From Fluviicola sp. (GTDB taxonomy: Bacteria; Bacteroidota; Bacteroidia; Flavobacteriales_D; Crocinitomicaceae): a stretch of 64,000 nucleotides of DNA. Positions within the stretch are counted from its first letter, which is position 1, and each line of letters starts with the position of its first letter. The DNA lies in the NCBI GenBank assembly GCA_017983675.1, contig JAGOAZ010000006.1, forward strand, positions 62,001 to 126,000, given 5' to 3'. The notes beneath the pieces are model-generated. The model was given only the letters and a program-made list of their open reading frames with translations, was not told the origin of the DNA and did no database searches. The position numbers were made by a program, and so were the translations under genes. Shown piece after piece: positions 52,175 to 62,000 of this stretch.

Positions 52175-53386
52175 TTATTTTAAGTTGAAATGTTTTTCTG
52201 CTTCGTCAGCTATTTGTCCACCAATTGCAAGCGATGCAGTAGCTGCTGGAGAAGGCGCATTCAACACGTGAATGGAATTCGCATGGTATTCGAAACGGAA
52301 ATCGTCGCGTGTATCACCGTCCTCAGCCAACAACAATGCTCTTACCCCTGCTCGACCTGGATGAATATCGTCCATCGTTAATGAAGGAATAATGCGTTGT
52401 AAGGTTTTCAAGAACAAACGTTTCGAGAATGCGCGACGGTATTCGTCAATTCCAAATTTCATGTTTTTGAAAAACAATTTCCATGTTCCTTTGTAGGTCA
52501 AAGCATCATAGGTATCGCGCAATGAGAAATCTGTTTTTCCATAACCTTCGCGCTTGAATGTAAAGACAGCATTTGGTCCACATTCAATTTCTCCATCGGT
52601 CATACGCGTAAAATGAACGCCTAAGAATGGGAAATCTGGATTGGGAACTGGATAGATTAAGTTTTTTACTTTGTGTTTCGCTTCTGGAGTTAATTCATAA
52701 TAATCACCACGGAAACCAACAACTTGCTCTTTCAATTTCACACCATCTTTACGTGCCAATCTATCTGCTTGTAATCCGCCACAGAAAATCAAATAACGTG
52801 CTTCAACTTTTCCTTTATTTGTAACGATAGTCGTATTTAATTCCGAGCGCTCAATGGCAATAACTTCGTGATTTAATTTCAGTTCACTTTTTGGCTGCAT
52901 GGAAAGTGCAATTTCTGCCATTTTTTCGGTTGCTCCTCTGAAATCAATAATTCCTGTACATGGCACCCAAATCCCTCCGATACTTTGAACAAATGGTTCA
53001 ATTTCTTGCACGCGCTTTGCATCAATCAATTCGATTCCTTCGGTATTATTTGCCAATCCATTTTGGAAAATTTTTTCCATATTCGGCAATTCCGATTTAT
53101 CAGTTGCAACGACAACCTTTCCACAGACATCGTGAGCAATGTGGTGTTCTTTGGCAAACGCAACCAATTCATGTCTTCCTGCTACACAATTTTTCGCTTT
53201 TAACGAACCTGGTTTGTAGTATAAACCAGAATGTATAACACCCGAATTGTTTCCTGTTTGGTGATCGGCAAGTTTTCCTTCTTTTTCAATCAAAACAATT
53301 GATAAATCAGGATAACGCGTTTGTAATTTGTAAAATGTTGCAGCTCCAACAATTCCACCACCTATGATTGCAATATCAAATGACAT
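52175..53386 (-). CDS. lhgO: L-2-hydroxyglutarate oxidase
   Basis: A 403-residue FAD oxidoreductase of the DAO fold. The dinucleotide site is 'DIAIIGGGIVGAATFYKL', followed by 'EKEGKLADHQTGNNSGVIHSG' (in part), 'HSGLYYKPGSLKAKNCV', 'GIIDFRGATEKMAE' and the closing 'FRFEYHANSIHVLNAPSPAATAS' (in part). The family oxidises L-2-hydroxyglutarate to 2-oxoglutarate and passes electrons to quinone. A -7 element (TATATTTG) ends 15 bases before the start. Confidence 0.93.
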   Translation of the reverse strand: MSFDIAIIGGGIVGAATFYKLQTRYPDLSIVLIEKEGKLADHQTGNNSGVIHSGLYYKPGSLKAKNCVAGRHELVAFAKEHHIAHDVCGKVVVATDKSELPNMEKIFQNGLANNTEGIELIDAKRVQEIEPFVQSIGGIWVPCTGIIDFRGATEKMAEIALSMQPKSELKLNHEVIAIERSELNTTIVTNKGKVEARYLIFCGGLQADRLARKDGVKLKEQVVGFRGDYYELTPEAKHKVKNLIYPVPNPDFPFLGVHFTRMTDGEIECGPNAVFTFKREGYGKTDFSLRDTYDALTYKGTWKLFFKNMKFGIDEYRRAFSKRLFLKTLQRIIPSLTMDDIHPGRAGVRALLLAEDGDTRDDFRFEYHANSIHVLNAPSPAATASLAIGGQIADEAEKHFNLK

Positions 53387-53401
53387 GTCGCTTTTTTTTC
53401 A

Positions 53402-53451
53402 CAAATATACACATTAAGGAGGTGTCACTTCATCAATTTCATAGTGAAATT
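53402..53451 (-). promoter_or_regulatory. Candidate promoter and inverted repeat upstream of lhgO
   Basis: The -7 element TATATTTG (53409-53402, minus) is followed upstream by a perfect 7-bp inverted repeat AATTTCA-TAG-TGAAATT (53435-53451) that covers the -33 region, where a TTG lies at 53436-53434. The repeat could be an operator, but it is AT-rich. Confidence 0.35.
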
Positions 53452-53549
53452 TCGTTGCTTTTTAAGAGACGTTTAACTTCGATTATAAATTGTTTGTCGA
53501 AATTAGCGGTAAGCAAACAGTTTGATTATTTTAAATCAGTTAATTAGCG

Positions 53550-53558
53550 TATCTTTGC
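53550..53558 (+). promoter_or_regulatory. Candidate -7 element TATCTTTGC for the cold-shock-domain gene
   Basis: A perfect TAnnTTTG match 33 bases before ATG 53592; a TTTG lies 25 bases upstream (53521-53524), slightly farther than usual. Confidence 0.45.
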
Positions 53559-53591
53559 ACTGCGAATAGTCGCTTTACACAAGAATTATGA

Positions 53592-54038
53592 ATGGCCAGA
53601 TCCCAAGAGACCTTTAATAAAAAGGAAAAAGAAAACCAAAAGGCAAAAAAACGCAAAGAAAAAGCGATTAAAAAAGAAGAAAGAAAATCGACATCAGGAA
53701 AAAAATCGCTTGATGAAATGATGGCTTACGTTGACGAAAACGGCAACATCGTTGCTGCTCCGCCAGATCCAAGCAAACGTACTGAAATAAACGAAGAAGA
53801 TATTCAAATTGGAGTTGCAAAAAGAGAAGATATCATTCCTGAAATCATGACAGGTAAAGTTTCTTTTTTCAACGATTCAAAAGGTTACGGTTTTATCAAA
53901 GATGATTCAAATGGCGAAAGTTACTTTGTACACATCAATGGAATGACTGAAGCAATCAAAGAAAACGACAAAGTGACGTTCGATATTCAAAAAGGACAAA
54001 AAGGTTGGAATGCAATCAATGTGAAGTTGATTAAATAA
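53592..54038 (+). CDS. Cold-shock-domain protein with Lys/Glu-rich N-terminal extension
   Basis: A 148-residue protein. Residues 1-40 are almost wholly Lys, Glu and Arg ('KKEKENQKAKKRKEKAIKKE'). Residues about 85-148 are a cold-shock OB-fold with RNP1 'SKGYGFIKDD' and RNP2 'ESYFVHI'. Classical Csps are about 67 residues, so more than half of this protein is extension. It should bind single-stranded nucleic acid; the tail may add RNA or ribosome contacts. It has its own promoter and terminator. Confidence 0.92.
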   Translation: MARSQETFNKKEKENQKAKKRKEKAIKKEERKSTSGKKSLDEMMAYVDENGNIVAAPPDPSKRTEINEEDIQIGVAKREDIIPEIMTGKVSFFNDSKGYGFIKDDSNGESYFVHINGMTEAIKENDKVTFDIQKGQKGWNAINVKLIK

Positions 54039-54060
54039 GCAAACTACTCAAGATATAGCG

Positions 54061-54092
54061 GTCCGGATGATTTTTCATTCGGACTTTTTTTT
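54061..54092 (+). terminator. Terminator after the cold-shock-domain gene
   Basis: A 10-bp stem with one G-T pair, GTCCGGATGA (54061-54070) and TCATTCGGAC (54075-54084), T4 loop, then eight T. Confidence 0.9.
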
Positions 54093-54137
54093 ACCTAATT
54101 TGTTGCCATTTCAATCATCATTCGTAGTTTCGTTCTT

Positions 54138-55250
54138 ATGAAAAACCAACAACTTTTTTTTTCAAACTTAAACGGCTTGCGCTTTTTAGGTGCACTACTT
54201 GTTTTTGTTTTTCATGTTTTCAGTTTAAACCGAGAAATATGGGGCGTTTTTTTTAACGACACAACTTTTCAATTCATCTTCAAACTAACCAATCATGGTC
54301 ACATCGGTGTTAGTTTGTTTTTTGTTTTAAGCGGTTTTTTAATTACTTACTTATTTCTCCAAGAACTAAAATCGTCAGGAAAAATAAACCTCATTCATTT
54401 CTTATTTCGCCGAATATTACGCATTTGGCCGCTTTACTTTTTAGTCAGCATTTTTGGATTCTTCCTTTTTCCTCAATTGCCTTATGGCATCACAACCGTT
54501 CACGAGTTTTGGCGTTTCGCCTTGTTTTTATCCAATTTTGATGAAATCTATGTCGGATTGAATGACAAAATTAATTTCTTAACGACAACTTGGTCGATCA
54601 GTGTGGAAGAACAATTCTATTATGCTTGGGTAATTGTGATGGGGATAATTCGATTCAAAAAGAACCGCGACTTTGCTTGGTTTTTCATTGCCCTGATAAT
54701 CGCTTCAATCGTGTTTCGGGCTTTTCATACTTCAAACGATCGTGTGTTGTATTACCATACACTAGCATTGATTTCTGATTTAGCTATTGGTGGATTGATC
54801 GCAATTTGGGCGTTTTCAGGAAAAGCGAAAGCGATTATTAACCGGTTTTCAAGGATTCAATTACTACTCGTCTATGGTTTTGGATTAGCAATCATTTTAC
54901 TTGAAAACAAATTGAAAGCACCACTTTGGATAATCTTTCAACGTTTGTTTCATGGCTTATTTTTTGCATTCATTTTACTCGAACAAGTCTATTCCGTTCA
55001 TTCCTTTTGGAAAGCAGATCGCATTATTGGATTTGAAAAAAGTGGTCGTTTGACGTATGGCTTCTATTTGTATCACACAATCGTAATTTATTATTGTGCT
55101 CAACTGTTCGATAGCTCTGGCTGGACTTCACATATCGGTCATTTTTTAAGTTATGTTGTCGTTGTTTTCGGATTAACTTACAGTGTATCTTGGTTGAGTT
55201 TTCATTATTTTGAGCGTCCAATTCTGAACTTAAAAAACAAATTTCGATGA
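54138..55250 (+). CDS. Acyltransferase 3 (OafA/YrhL-type) membrane protein
   Basis: A 370-residue polytopic protein with about ten transmembrane helices. Family motifs: 'NLNGLRFLGALLVFVFHVFS' (R and catalytic His), 'GVSLFFVLSGFLITYLFL', 'FLFRRILRIWPLYFL', and 'TTWSISVEEQFYYAWV'. Members O-acylate surface polysaccharides or antibiotics. The next gene overlaps by 4 bases (ATGA). No polysaccharide cluster surrounds it, so the acceptor is unknown. Confidence 0.92.
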   Translation: MKNQQLFFSNLNGLRFLGALLVFVFHVFSLNREIWGVFFNDTTFQFIFKLTNHGHIGVSLFFVLSGFLITYLFLQELKSSGKINLIHFLFRRILRIWPLYFLVSIFGFFLFPQLPYGITTVHEFWRFALFLSNFDEIYVGLNDKINFLTTTWSISVEEQFYYAWVIVMGIIRFKKNRDFAWFFIALIIASIVFRAFHTSNDRVLYYHTLALISDLAIGGLIAIWAFSGKAKAIINRFSRIQLLLVYGFGLAIILLENKLKAPLWIIFQRLFHGLFFAFILLEQVYSVHSFWKADRIIGFEKSGRLTYGFYLYHTIVIYYCAQLFDSSGWTSHIGHFLSYVVVVFGLTYSVSWLSFHYFERPILNLKNKFR

Positions 55251-55735
55251 CCGACCAAGTACTCATTCGACCAATACAAGCTGCAGATAATGCCGAAATT
55301 GCTCGTATTATAAAATCAGTGTTGACTGAATTTGGAGCAAACAAACCTGGAACTGTCTTTACCGACCCTACAACAGATCAGTTATTTGAACTTTTTCAAT
55401 CGCCAAATTCAAGCTATTTTATTGCACTTGAAAACGATAAAATGATTGGTGGATGTGGGATTTTTCCAACAAAAGGTTTACCAGCAGGTTGTGTCGAATT
55501 AGTTAAACTATATATTACTGCTGAATGGCGGGGAAAAGGAATAGGTTACCAATTAATGGAGAAATGTATCGCACATGCACAAGCTTTAAATTTCAAAGAA
55601 ATCTATTTGGAAACACTACCTGAGTTGCACATTGCTGTGGGATTGTATGAGAATATGGGGTTCCAATATTTAGAGCAACCTTATGGTGATTCTGGACATT
55701 TTGCTTGTGATTTATGGCTTTCAAAGAAAATTTAA
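55247..55735 (+). CDS. GNAT family N-acetyltransferase
   Basis: A 162-residue protein. The acetyl-CoA motif A is 'ITAEWRGKGIGYQLMEKCI' (Q/RxxGxG/A as R-G-K-G-I-G-Y), preceded by 'VELVKLY' and followed by 'ALNFKEIYLET' and 'LYENMGFQYLEQP'. The substrate is unknown. The TAA stop shares the palindrome TTAA (55732-55735) with the stop of the convergent carrier gene. Confidence 0.9.
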   Translation: MTDQVLIRPIQAADNAEIARIIKSVLTEFGANKPGTVFTDPTTDQLFELFQSPNSSYFIALENDKMIGGCGIFPTKGLPAGCVELVKLYITAEWRGKGIGYQLMEKCIAHAQALNFKEIYLETLPELHIAVGLYENMGFQYLEQPYGDSGHFACDLWLSKKI

Positions 55736-57144
55736 GCGCCAAAGAAAAACATAGCAGCTAGCATTATCGTGATCATTCCAATCACATTTATTACGAGTCC
55801 ATTCAACACCATTTGACGCATCGAAATTAATCCTGAGGAGAAAGCAATGGCATTCGGTGGCGTTCCAACTGGCATCATAAAACCACAACTAGCTGCAAGA
55901 GTCAATGGAATGCACAAGTTCACTAATGGCATGTTATTTTGAATTGAAAACGCTGCAATGATTGGGACGAACAAAGTAACCAATGCAAGATTAGATAACA
56001 ATTCAGTGCCAAAAACCGCAATCACCACAATAAGGACCATCAATACAAGATAACTTGCATTCCCCAAATCTTTGAACAACAAAGCAATCGAATCAATAAC
56101 TCCTCCGTACGATAGACATGCTGCAAGTGCTAAACCACCGCCAAACATGATTAAAATTCCCCATGGGATTTGCTCTGTATCCTTCCACGTTAACAAGGTT
56201 TTCTTCTCTGACTTTTTAGTGGCAGGAAGTATCATTAATAAAACCGCTCCTAAAATTGCAACACTTTCATCGGTTAATTTTAAGTTTGGGAAAAATCCAG
56301 CTTTTCCAGCAATAATATCTTTGAAGATCCAACAGATAACAACAAATAAAAAGACACTTACTACCTTCCATTGATCAGCAGACAAACGGTGTTGTTGTTT
56401 TTCATATCCAGCAACTTGTTGTTTTCTTTCATTTCCAAGTGTTAACCAGAAAAAAAGATAGGCTAATAATAACATTGCAATACTTACTGGAAAACCAATT
56501 TTAAACCAATCAAAAAACGTTATTTTGGTTGCATAATTTGTTGAAAGAAGCGATGCCATTTGCAAATTCGGTGGTGAACCAACCAATGTAGCCATTCCTC
56601 CAATATTTGCTCCGTAAGCAACTGAAAGCAATAAGTAAACTGCAAATCGGTTCTTCTGTTCATTTTTTGGTAACAAATCAATGATTGCAATTGCCAAAGG
56701 CAACATCATCAAAGCCGTTGCGGTATTAGAAACCCACATACTTAAAAATCCAGTAGCCATTAAAAAACCAAATAAGATACGCGGTTTAGAATGACCAACT
56801 AAATTGATGATTGCATGCGCTACAACCAAGTGAATGTGCCATTTTTCGAGCGCCAGTGCAAGGATAAAACCACCCAGAAAAAGATAGACCATTTTATCTC
56901 CATAAGCTGCAGCTAAGCCACTTGAGTCAATTAATCCCAAAGGAATTCCAACGATAAGTGGAATCAATGCAGTAACATAAATAGGAATCAATTCAAACAC
57001 CCACAAAACAACCATAACAGCACCTAACGCAACAGCATTCCAATAATTTTTCTCCGATTGAATGAGCGAAGCATTCGTTGTGAAAATAACAATTGCTGCA
57101 GCAAATGCTAGCGTGAAAAACAATAAAAAACGTTTCCAGTTCAT
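55732..57144 (-). CDS. SLC13/DASS-family sodium-coupled anion transporter
   Basis: A 470-residue protein with about eleven hydrophobic helices in two inverted halves. The two Ser-Asn-Thr-type signatures are readable: 'WVSNTATALMMLPLAI' in the first half and 'SCGFMMPVGTPPNAIAFSSG' in the second, with 'LVGSPPNLQMASLL' also present. The family carries di- and tricarboxylates or sulfate with Na+. A dicarboxylate substrate is most likely but not proven. Preceded by a terminator for the upstream small gene. Confidence 0.92.
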   Translation of the reverse strand: MNWKRFLLFFTLAFAAAIVIFTTNASLIQSEKNYWNAVALGAVMVVLWVFELIPIYVTALIPLIVGIPLGLIDSSGLAAAYGDKMVYLFLGGFILALALEKWHIHLVVAHAIINLVGHSKPRILFGFLMATGFLSMWVSNTATALMMLPLAIAIIDLLPKNEQKNRFAVYLLLSVAYGANIGGMATLVGSPPNLQMASLLSTNYATKITFFDWFKIGFPVSIAMLLLAYLFFWLTLGNERKQQVAGYEKQQHRLSADQWKVVSVFLFVVICWIFKDIIAGKAGFFPNLKLTDESVAILGAVLLMILPATKKSEKKTLLTWKDTEQIPWGILIMFGGGLALAACLSYGGVIDSIALLFKDLGNASYLVLMVLIVVIAVFGTELLSNLALVTLFVPIIAAFSIQNNMPLVNLCIPLTLAASCGFMMPVGTPPNAIAFSSGLISMRQMVLNGLVINVIGMITIMLAAMFFFGA

Positions 57145-57157
57145 AACTTTTGGGCAT

Positions 57158-57191
57158 AAAAAAACTCCTGCAAATCAATGATCTACAGGAG
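57158..57191 (-). terminator. Terminator between the small unknown gene and the SLC13 gene
   Basis: A 6-bp stem CTCCTG (57165-57170)/CAGGAG (57186-57191) with a 15-base loop and a run of seven T on the minus strand. Confidence 0.7.
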
Positions 57192-57207
57192 CCTAAAAGT
57201 AATAGGA

Positions 57208-57465
57208 TTATTGTAATCCGTTCAATGCTTCAACAAAATAAATTCCTTTGTCTTCCATTGCTTGACGAATTGCAGGGTACTCTTTCTTAGATTTTGCTTG
57301 GTGAACTTGCGCTAAAATCGCATCTCCAAATGATAACGCTTCTTCGATAATTGTCTCCGTAGCAGCTGTTTTTGAACCGTTAAACAATTGAACTGAGAAA
57401 CACTCATCAAGTACATCGATGATCATTCCATTTAATTGTTTTTTGATTAATCGTTTATTTGCCAT
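57208..57465 (-). CDS. Small cytoplasmic protein of unknown function
   Basis: An 85-residue protein starting 'MANKRLIKKQLNGMIIDVLD' at ATG 57465; the longer frame to 57522 passes through a -7 element (TACATTTG, 57489-57482) and is rejected. It is predicted helical throughout, with 'CFSVQLFNGSKTAATETIIEEA' (in part) and 'IRQAMEDKGIYFVEALNGL'. I have seen similar small proteins in Flavobacteriales but cannot name the family or a function. Monocistronic with its own promoter and terminator. Confidence 0.75.
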   Translation of the reverse strand: MANKRLIKKQLNGMIIDVLDECFSVQLFNGSKTAATETIIEEALSFGDAILAQVHQAKSKKEYPAIRQAMEDKGIYFVEALNGLQ

Positions 57466-57481
57466 TGCATTTAATTTTTTA

Positions 57482-57489
57482 CAAATGTA
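57482..57489 (-). promoter_or_regulatory. Candidate -7 element (TACATTTG) for the small gene at 57208-57465
   Basis: TACATTTG on the minus strand, ending 16 bases before ATG 57465. It decides the start. Confidence 0.42.
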
Positions 57490-57618
57490 ACGAAAAGAAA
57501 TTGACTTACTGAATTTGTCCATGTATACAATCGAAATAATGACTTGGAATGAGTAATTATTTTAAAAAGAATCAATTAGTTTGACCCGAACTAGTTGACA
57601 AATTGTTAATTTTACGCG

Positions 57619-58989
57619 GTGAATTATGCAATTGTCGACATAGAAACAACTGGTGGATCTACAAAATCCTCGAAAATAACAGAAATTGCTATTTTCAAAC
57701 ACGACGGCAATCAAATCATCGATTCTTTCGAATCACTCGTAAATCCAGAAATGGAAATACCGGAATTTATCACACGACTAACAGGCATTAAAAACTCCAT
57801 GGTAGCTGATGCTCCAAAGTTCTACGAAATAGCGAAACAAATCATCGAATTTACAGAAGATTGCATTTTCGTTGCACACAATGTCGGGTTTGATTACGGA
57901 ATTATACGCCATGAATTCAAATTACTTGGTTACGATTACCGCAAACCTCATTTATGTACCGTTCGTGCCTCACGTTACGTTATTCCTGGTCATGATTCGT
58001 ATAGTTTAGGAAAACTGACAAGATCATTAGGGATTGCCTTAAATGGTCGTCACCGCGCCGGAGGTGATGCGGAAGCTACTGCACATTTGTTTACGCTCTT
58101 ACATCAAACAGATCCGAAAGGTTTACAAACGTTTGTCCAAGAAGAAGTCAATCCAAAAATATTGCACCCCAATTTAGACATTGATACGTTAGAGGAAATT
58201 CCAAATAAAACAGGGATTTACAAGTTTTACAACGATGCGAACCAATTGATTTATATTGGAAAAAGCAAGCATATCAAAAAACGTGTCGACCAACACCTGA
58301 AAAATAATACAACGATAAAGGGCGCAAACATGCGGCAAGAAATTGCACGCATTGAATTTGAATTAACTGGTTCAGAAATAATTGCACTATTATACGAATC
58401 AGAGATGATAAAAAAACACCAGCCTATCTATAACCGAAAACTTCGAAAAAGTAATTTTTCTTACGGATTGTTTACGTATGAAAACAGTGCTGGATATCAC
58501 CAGTTATTCATCGACAGTTTAGCAAAAAACAGCGATCAACCGTTGACCACTTTTATATCTAAAAAAGAGGGAACCGATTACTTAAAACGCATCGTTGATG
58601 AACACGAATTGTGTGCAAAGTATTGTGGACTTGAAAAATCATCAGGAGCTTGTTTTGGCTATCAAATCGACAAATGCAAAGGTGCGTGTACACACCTAGA
58701 AAGCACCATCGATTACAATCAACGGATAGCAATAATTGCGGAACAATTATCGTTTGATTCAGCAAATTTCTTTATCGTTCAACACGGACGAGACAAAAAA
58801 GAAAAAGCGGTTGTATGGGTAGAAAATGGAACCTACAAAGGTTTTGGTTTTATTCCATTTTACATTTTAAAGTTGTCTCATGACCAATGGAAGTCTCACA
58901 TCGACTTGCGTGCTGAAGATCGTGATGCGCGAACGATTATTCATTACTTCCTTCGAAAAGATCCAAGCATCATGCTTGCAATAAATTAA
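57619..58989 (+). CDS. DEDDh exonuclease fused to a GIY-YIG nuclease with UvrC-like Cys cluster
   Basis: A 456-residue protein with a GTG start at 57619 (the first strand 'NYAIVDIETTGG' requires it). Residues 1-165 are a DnaQ-type 3'-5' exonuclease with D7-I-E9, D92, H145 and D150. Residues 196-275 are a GIY-YIG nuclease with G199-I-Y, Y212-I-G, an Arg/Lys-rich helix and Glu260 in 'LYESEMIKKHQPIYN'. Then C332, C336, C345, C353 and C357 form a cluster like the UvrC linker ('ACFGYQIDKCKGAC'), a possible iron-sulfur site. It probably acts in DNA repair, combining incision near a lesion with trimming. It is convergent to secDF. Confidence 0.92.
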   Translation: MNYAIVDIETTGGSTKSSKITEIAIFKHDGNQIIDSFESLVNPEMEIPEFITRLTGIKNSMVADAPKFYEIAKQIIEFTEDCIFVAHNVGFDYGIIRHEFKLLGYDYRKPHLCTVRASRYVIPGHDSYSLGKLTRSLGIALNGRHRAGGDAEATAHLFTLLHQTDPKGLQTFVQEEVNPKILHPNLDIDTLEEIPNKTGIYKFYNDANQLIYIGKSKHIKKRVDQHLKNNTTIKGANMRQEIARIEFELTGSEIIALLYESEMIKKHQPIYNRKLRKSNFSYGLFTYENSAGYHQLFIDSLAKNSDQPLTTFISKKEGTDYLKRIVDEHELCAKYCGLEKSSGACFGYQIDKCKGACTHLESTIDYNQRIAIIAEQLSFDSANFFIVQHGRDKKEKAVVWVENGTYKGFGFIPFYILKLSHDQWKSHIDLRAEDRDARTIIHYFLRKDPSIMLAIN

Positions 58990-59044
58990 GACGACACATC
59001 GAATGGATCGTTGAATTGTATGTCATTTTACTAAAAAAATAACG

Positions 59045-59077
59045 CAAAAAAAAAGCTGAATCAAATGATTCAGCTTT
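59045..59077. terminator. Strong hairpin terminator between the nuclease gene and secDF
   Basis: A 12-bp perfect stem AAAGCTGAATCA (59052-59063)/TGATTCAGCTTT (59066-59077), with a T run on the minus strand (59054-59046). Best for secDF; it may also stop the convergent nuclease gene. Confidence 0.88.
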
Positions 59078-59097
59078 ATAATTTAATCGTGTTATAA

Positions 59098-62000
59098 TTA
59101 TTTTTTTGCTTTTCTTTTGAATGATTTCGTAAAGTCAATCAAGATTGGCGTTGCAACACACAATGAAGAGTATGTTCCGATTACCACACCTACTAACAAT
59201 GCGAACAAGAATCCTTTGATTGCTGGTCCACCAAAGATGAACATCACTAACAATACAACGAACAAGATCATTGACGTATTAAATGTACGACTCAATGTTT
59301 TGTTCAATGCTTCGTTGATGACAATTTTAGAATCATCTTTATCGCTTGAGAAGTTCAAACTTTCACGAATACGGTCAAATACAATTACCGTATCATTCAT
59401 TGAGTAACCAATTACTGTCAAGATCGCTGCGATAAACGCTTGGTTAACATCCATATTGAATGGTAAGAAACCGTGTAACAACGAGAAGATTGACAATACA
59501 ACCAACACGTCATGCGCTAATCCAATGATTGCACCCAATGAATATTGCCATTGACCGAAACGCAATAAGATGTATGCGAAAATCACTAACAATGATAACG
59601 AAATTGCTAAAGTAGCAGAAGACCACATTTCCTCAGAAACAGATGCAGAAATCGCACGTGAATCAGTAACCGTGTACGATCCAACTTTGTCTTTCATTGC
59701 ATCAAAACCTTCTTTCAATTTTTCTTCAACTTGTTGCGTAGCACCATCATTTGCTAACATGTAATTCGTTGTGATTTCTAAGTTGTAGCTATTCGATTTT
59801 GTTTTTACTTCAACAGAAGCAGGTTCTTTTGCTCCTTCTTCAACGAATACTTTTGTTAATTGATCTTCAACAAAATCAACATCAGCAGCTTTTTCAACTT
59901 TTACACCAAATGTTCGTCCACCTGTAAACTCAACACTTTGTTTCAATCCACGGCTAAATAATGAAACCGCTCCTGCAATAGTAATTGCAATTGAGAAAAT
60001 GTAGAAATATTTACGTTTACCAATCCAATCAAAATTGAAGTTTTTGAATAAGTTGTGTGTCATTCCAGTACTGAATGAAACTGTTTTACCTTTCTCTAAA
60101 GAAGAGTAAATAATCAATTTAGAAATGATGATAGCAGAGAAAACCGAAGTAAAGATTCCGACGATTAATGTTGTCGCGAATGATTCAATTTCACCTGTTC
60201 CGAAAACTTTCAAGATAATCGCAACCAACAAGTGTGTCATATTCGCATCAATAATAGAAGGCAATGCTTTAACGAAACCTGTTGAAACTGATGATTCAGT
60301 AGAGTGACCCAATGCTTGTTCTTCTTTGATACGTTCAAATATCAAGATATTCGCATCGACCGCAGTACCAATTGTTAAAACGATACCAGCGATACCTGCT
60401 AAAGTCAATACTGCTCCAAATGAAGCAAGACAACCAAAGATTAATATTACGTTGACTAATAATGCAATGTTAGCAATCAATCCACCTTTACCGTAGTAGA
60501 AGTACATGTAAATAAATACTGCTAAGAATGCGAATGCGAAAGAAACCAAACCTGATTTAGAGTTTTCCGCTCCAATTGTTGGTCCTACTTTTGTTTGTTC
60601 TTTGATAACACATGGAGCAGGTAATGCACCACCGTTTAATAATCCAGCTAAATCAGTTGCTTCTTCAATTGTAAAGTCACCTGTGATTTCAGTATTTCCT
60701 CCAGTAATTGCATTTTGTACAACTGGTGCTGAGTAAACAACATTATCCATTGTAATCGCAACTTGACGTTGAATGTTTTCTTGCGTCATCTCAGCCCATT
60801 TTTCAGAACCTTCGATTGTCATTTGAACATTTACCGTACGAACACCTCTTTGTTGATCAAAAGAAGTAGTTGCGTTTTTCACATCTGTTCCACCTACACG
60901 CGCTACTCCATCTTCAGGAACTTTGATCGCGTATAACATGTATGCTTTTTGGTTTTTAGCAGTACGGCTATCTTCCAATTCAGCTGACCACATGAATTTT
61001 AAATCCTCAGGGAATAAACTCATGATATCTTCACGAGCTAATATTTTTGTTACGCTTTCTTTGTCTTGCTCAGAAGCTTCACCAACCATACAGCTGTTTG
61101 GATCAACACCCATACCTTTTAAATAAGTAGTCAAGCCTTTCAAATCAGACTTAATAGTCGTTGTTTTTGGAGCTACTTTTTTAGCAGTATCTTTGATTAC
61201 TGATTTTAAAGTATCTTTTTTAGCTGTTGTATCAGCTAAAATATCAGTCTCTTCAATACGCAATTCCGGTCTATTAGACATTGAAACTGCTTCGTTCAAA
61301 GCAGCAGCAAAATCTTGCAAACGGTATGTTTCGAAAAATTGTAGGTTTGCAGTTGATTGTAATTTACGTGCAACTGTTGCTTCATCTTGAACACCTGGTA
61401 ATTCAATATACAAACGGCTTGAACCTGCTTCTTTTTGAATATTTGGTTGCGCAACACCAAATTGGTTGATACGCTTGCTCATGATTTGCTCCACTCCGTC
61501 CATTGAACTAGCAATCTTATCACGGAAGAATTTTTTCACTTCAGCATTCGTAGATGAAATTTTTAATTCTTTCACCTCAGAAATTGACAAATCTTTTACC
61601 AACAAACGATTTTTGTTTTGTTTCTCGTATTGAGCTACAAATAAGTCGATGAAGTCACCACCTTGTGTTGTATGAATTGCTAAAGCTACATCAAACGGAC
61701 GTTTGAAATTTAAATCACGATTGTTACGTGCATAACTTTTGATTAACTCAGGAACTGAGATTTCCAATGTTACACTCATCCCTCCTACTAAGTCAAGACC
61801 CAACGCCAACGAACGTGCTTTCACTTCTTTGTATGTAGTTCCCAAACCAGGATAAACAGCAACCTCTGCTTTTTCTTTCAACACTTGATTCAAGAAAGCA
61901 GCTTTCGCTAATTCGTATGATTCTGGTTTCCCAAAATCAATTTCAACATTGTTAGGTAGCACATACATGTTATCAGTTGATTTGGCTTTGTTCATTGCCT

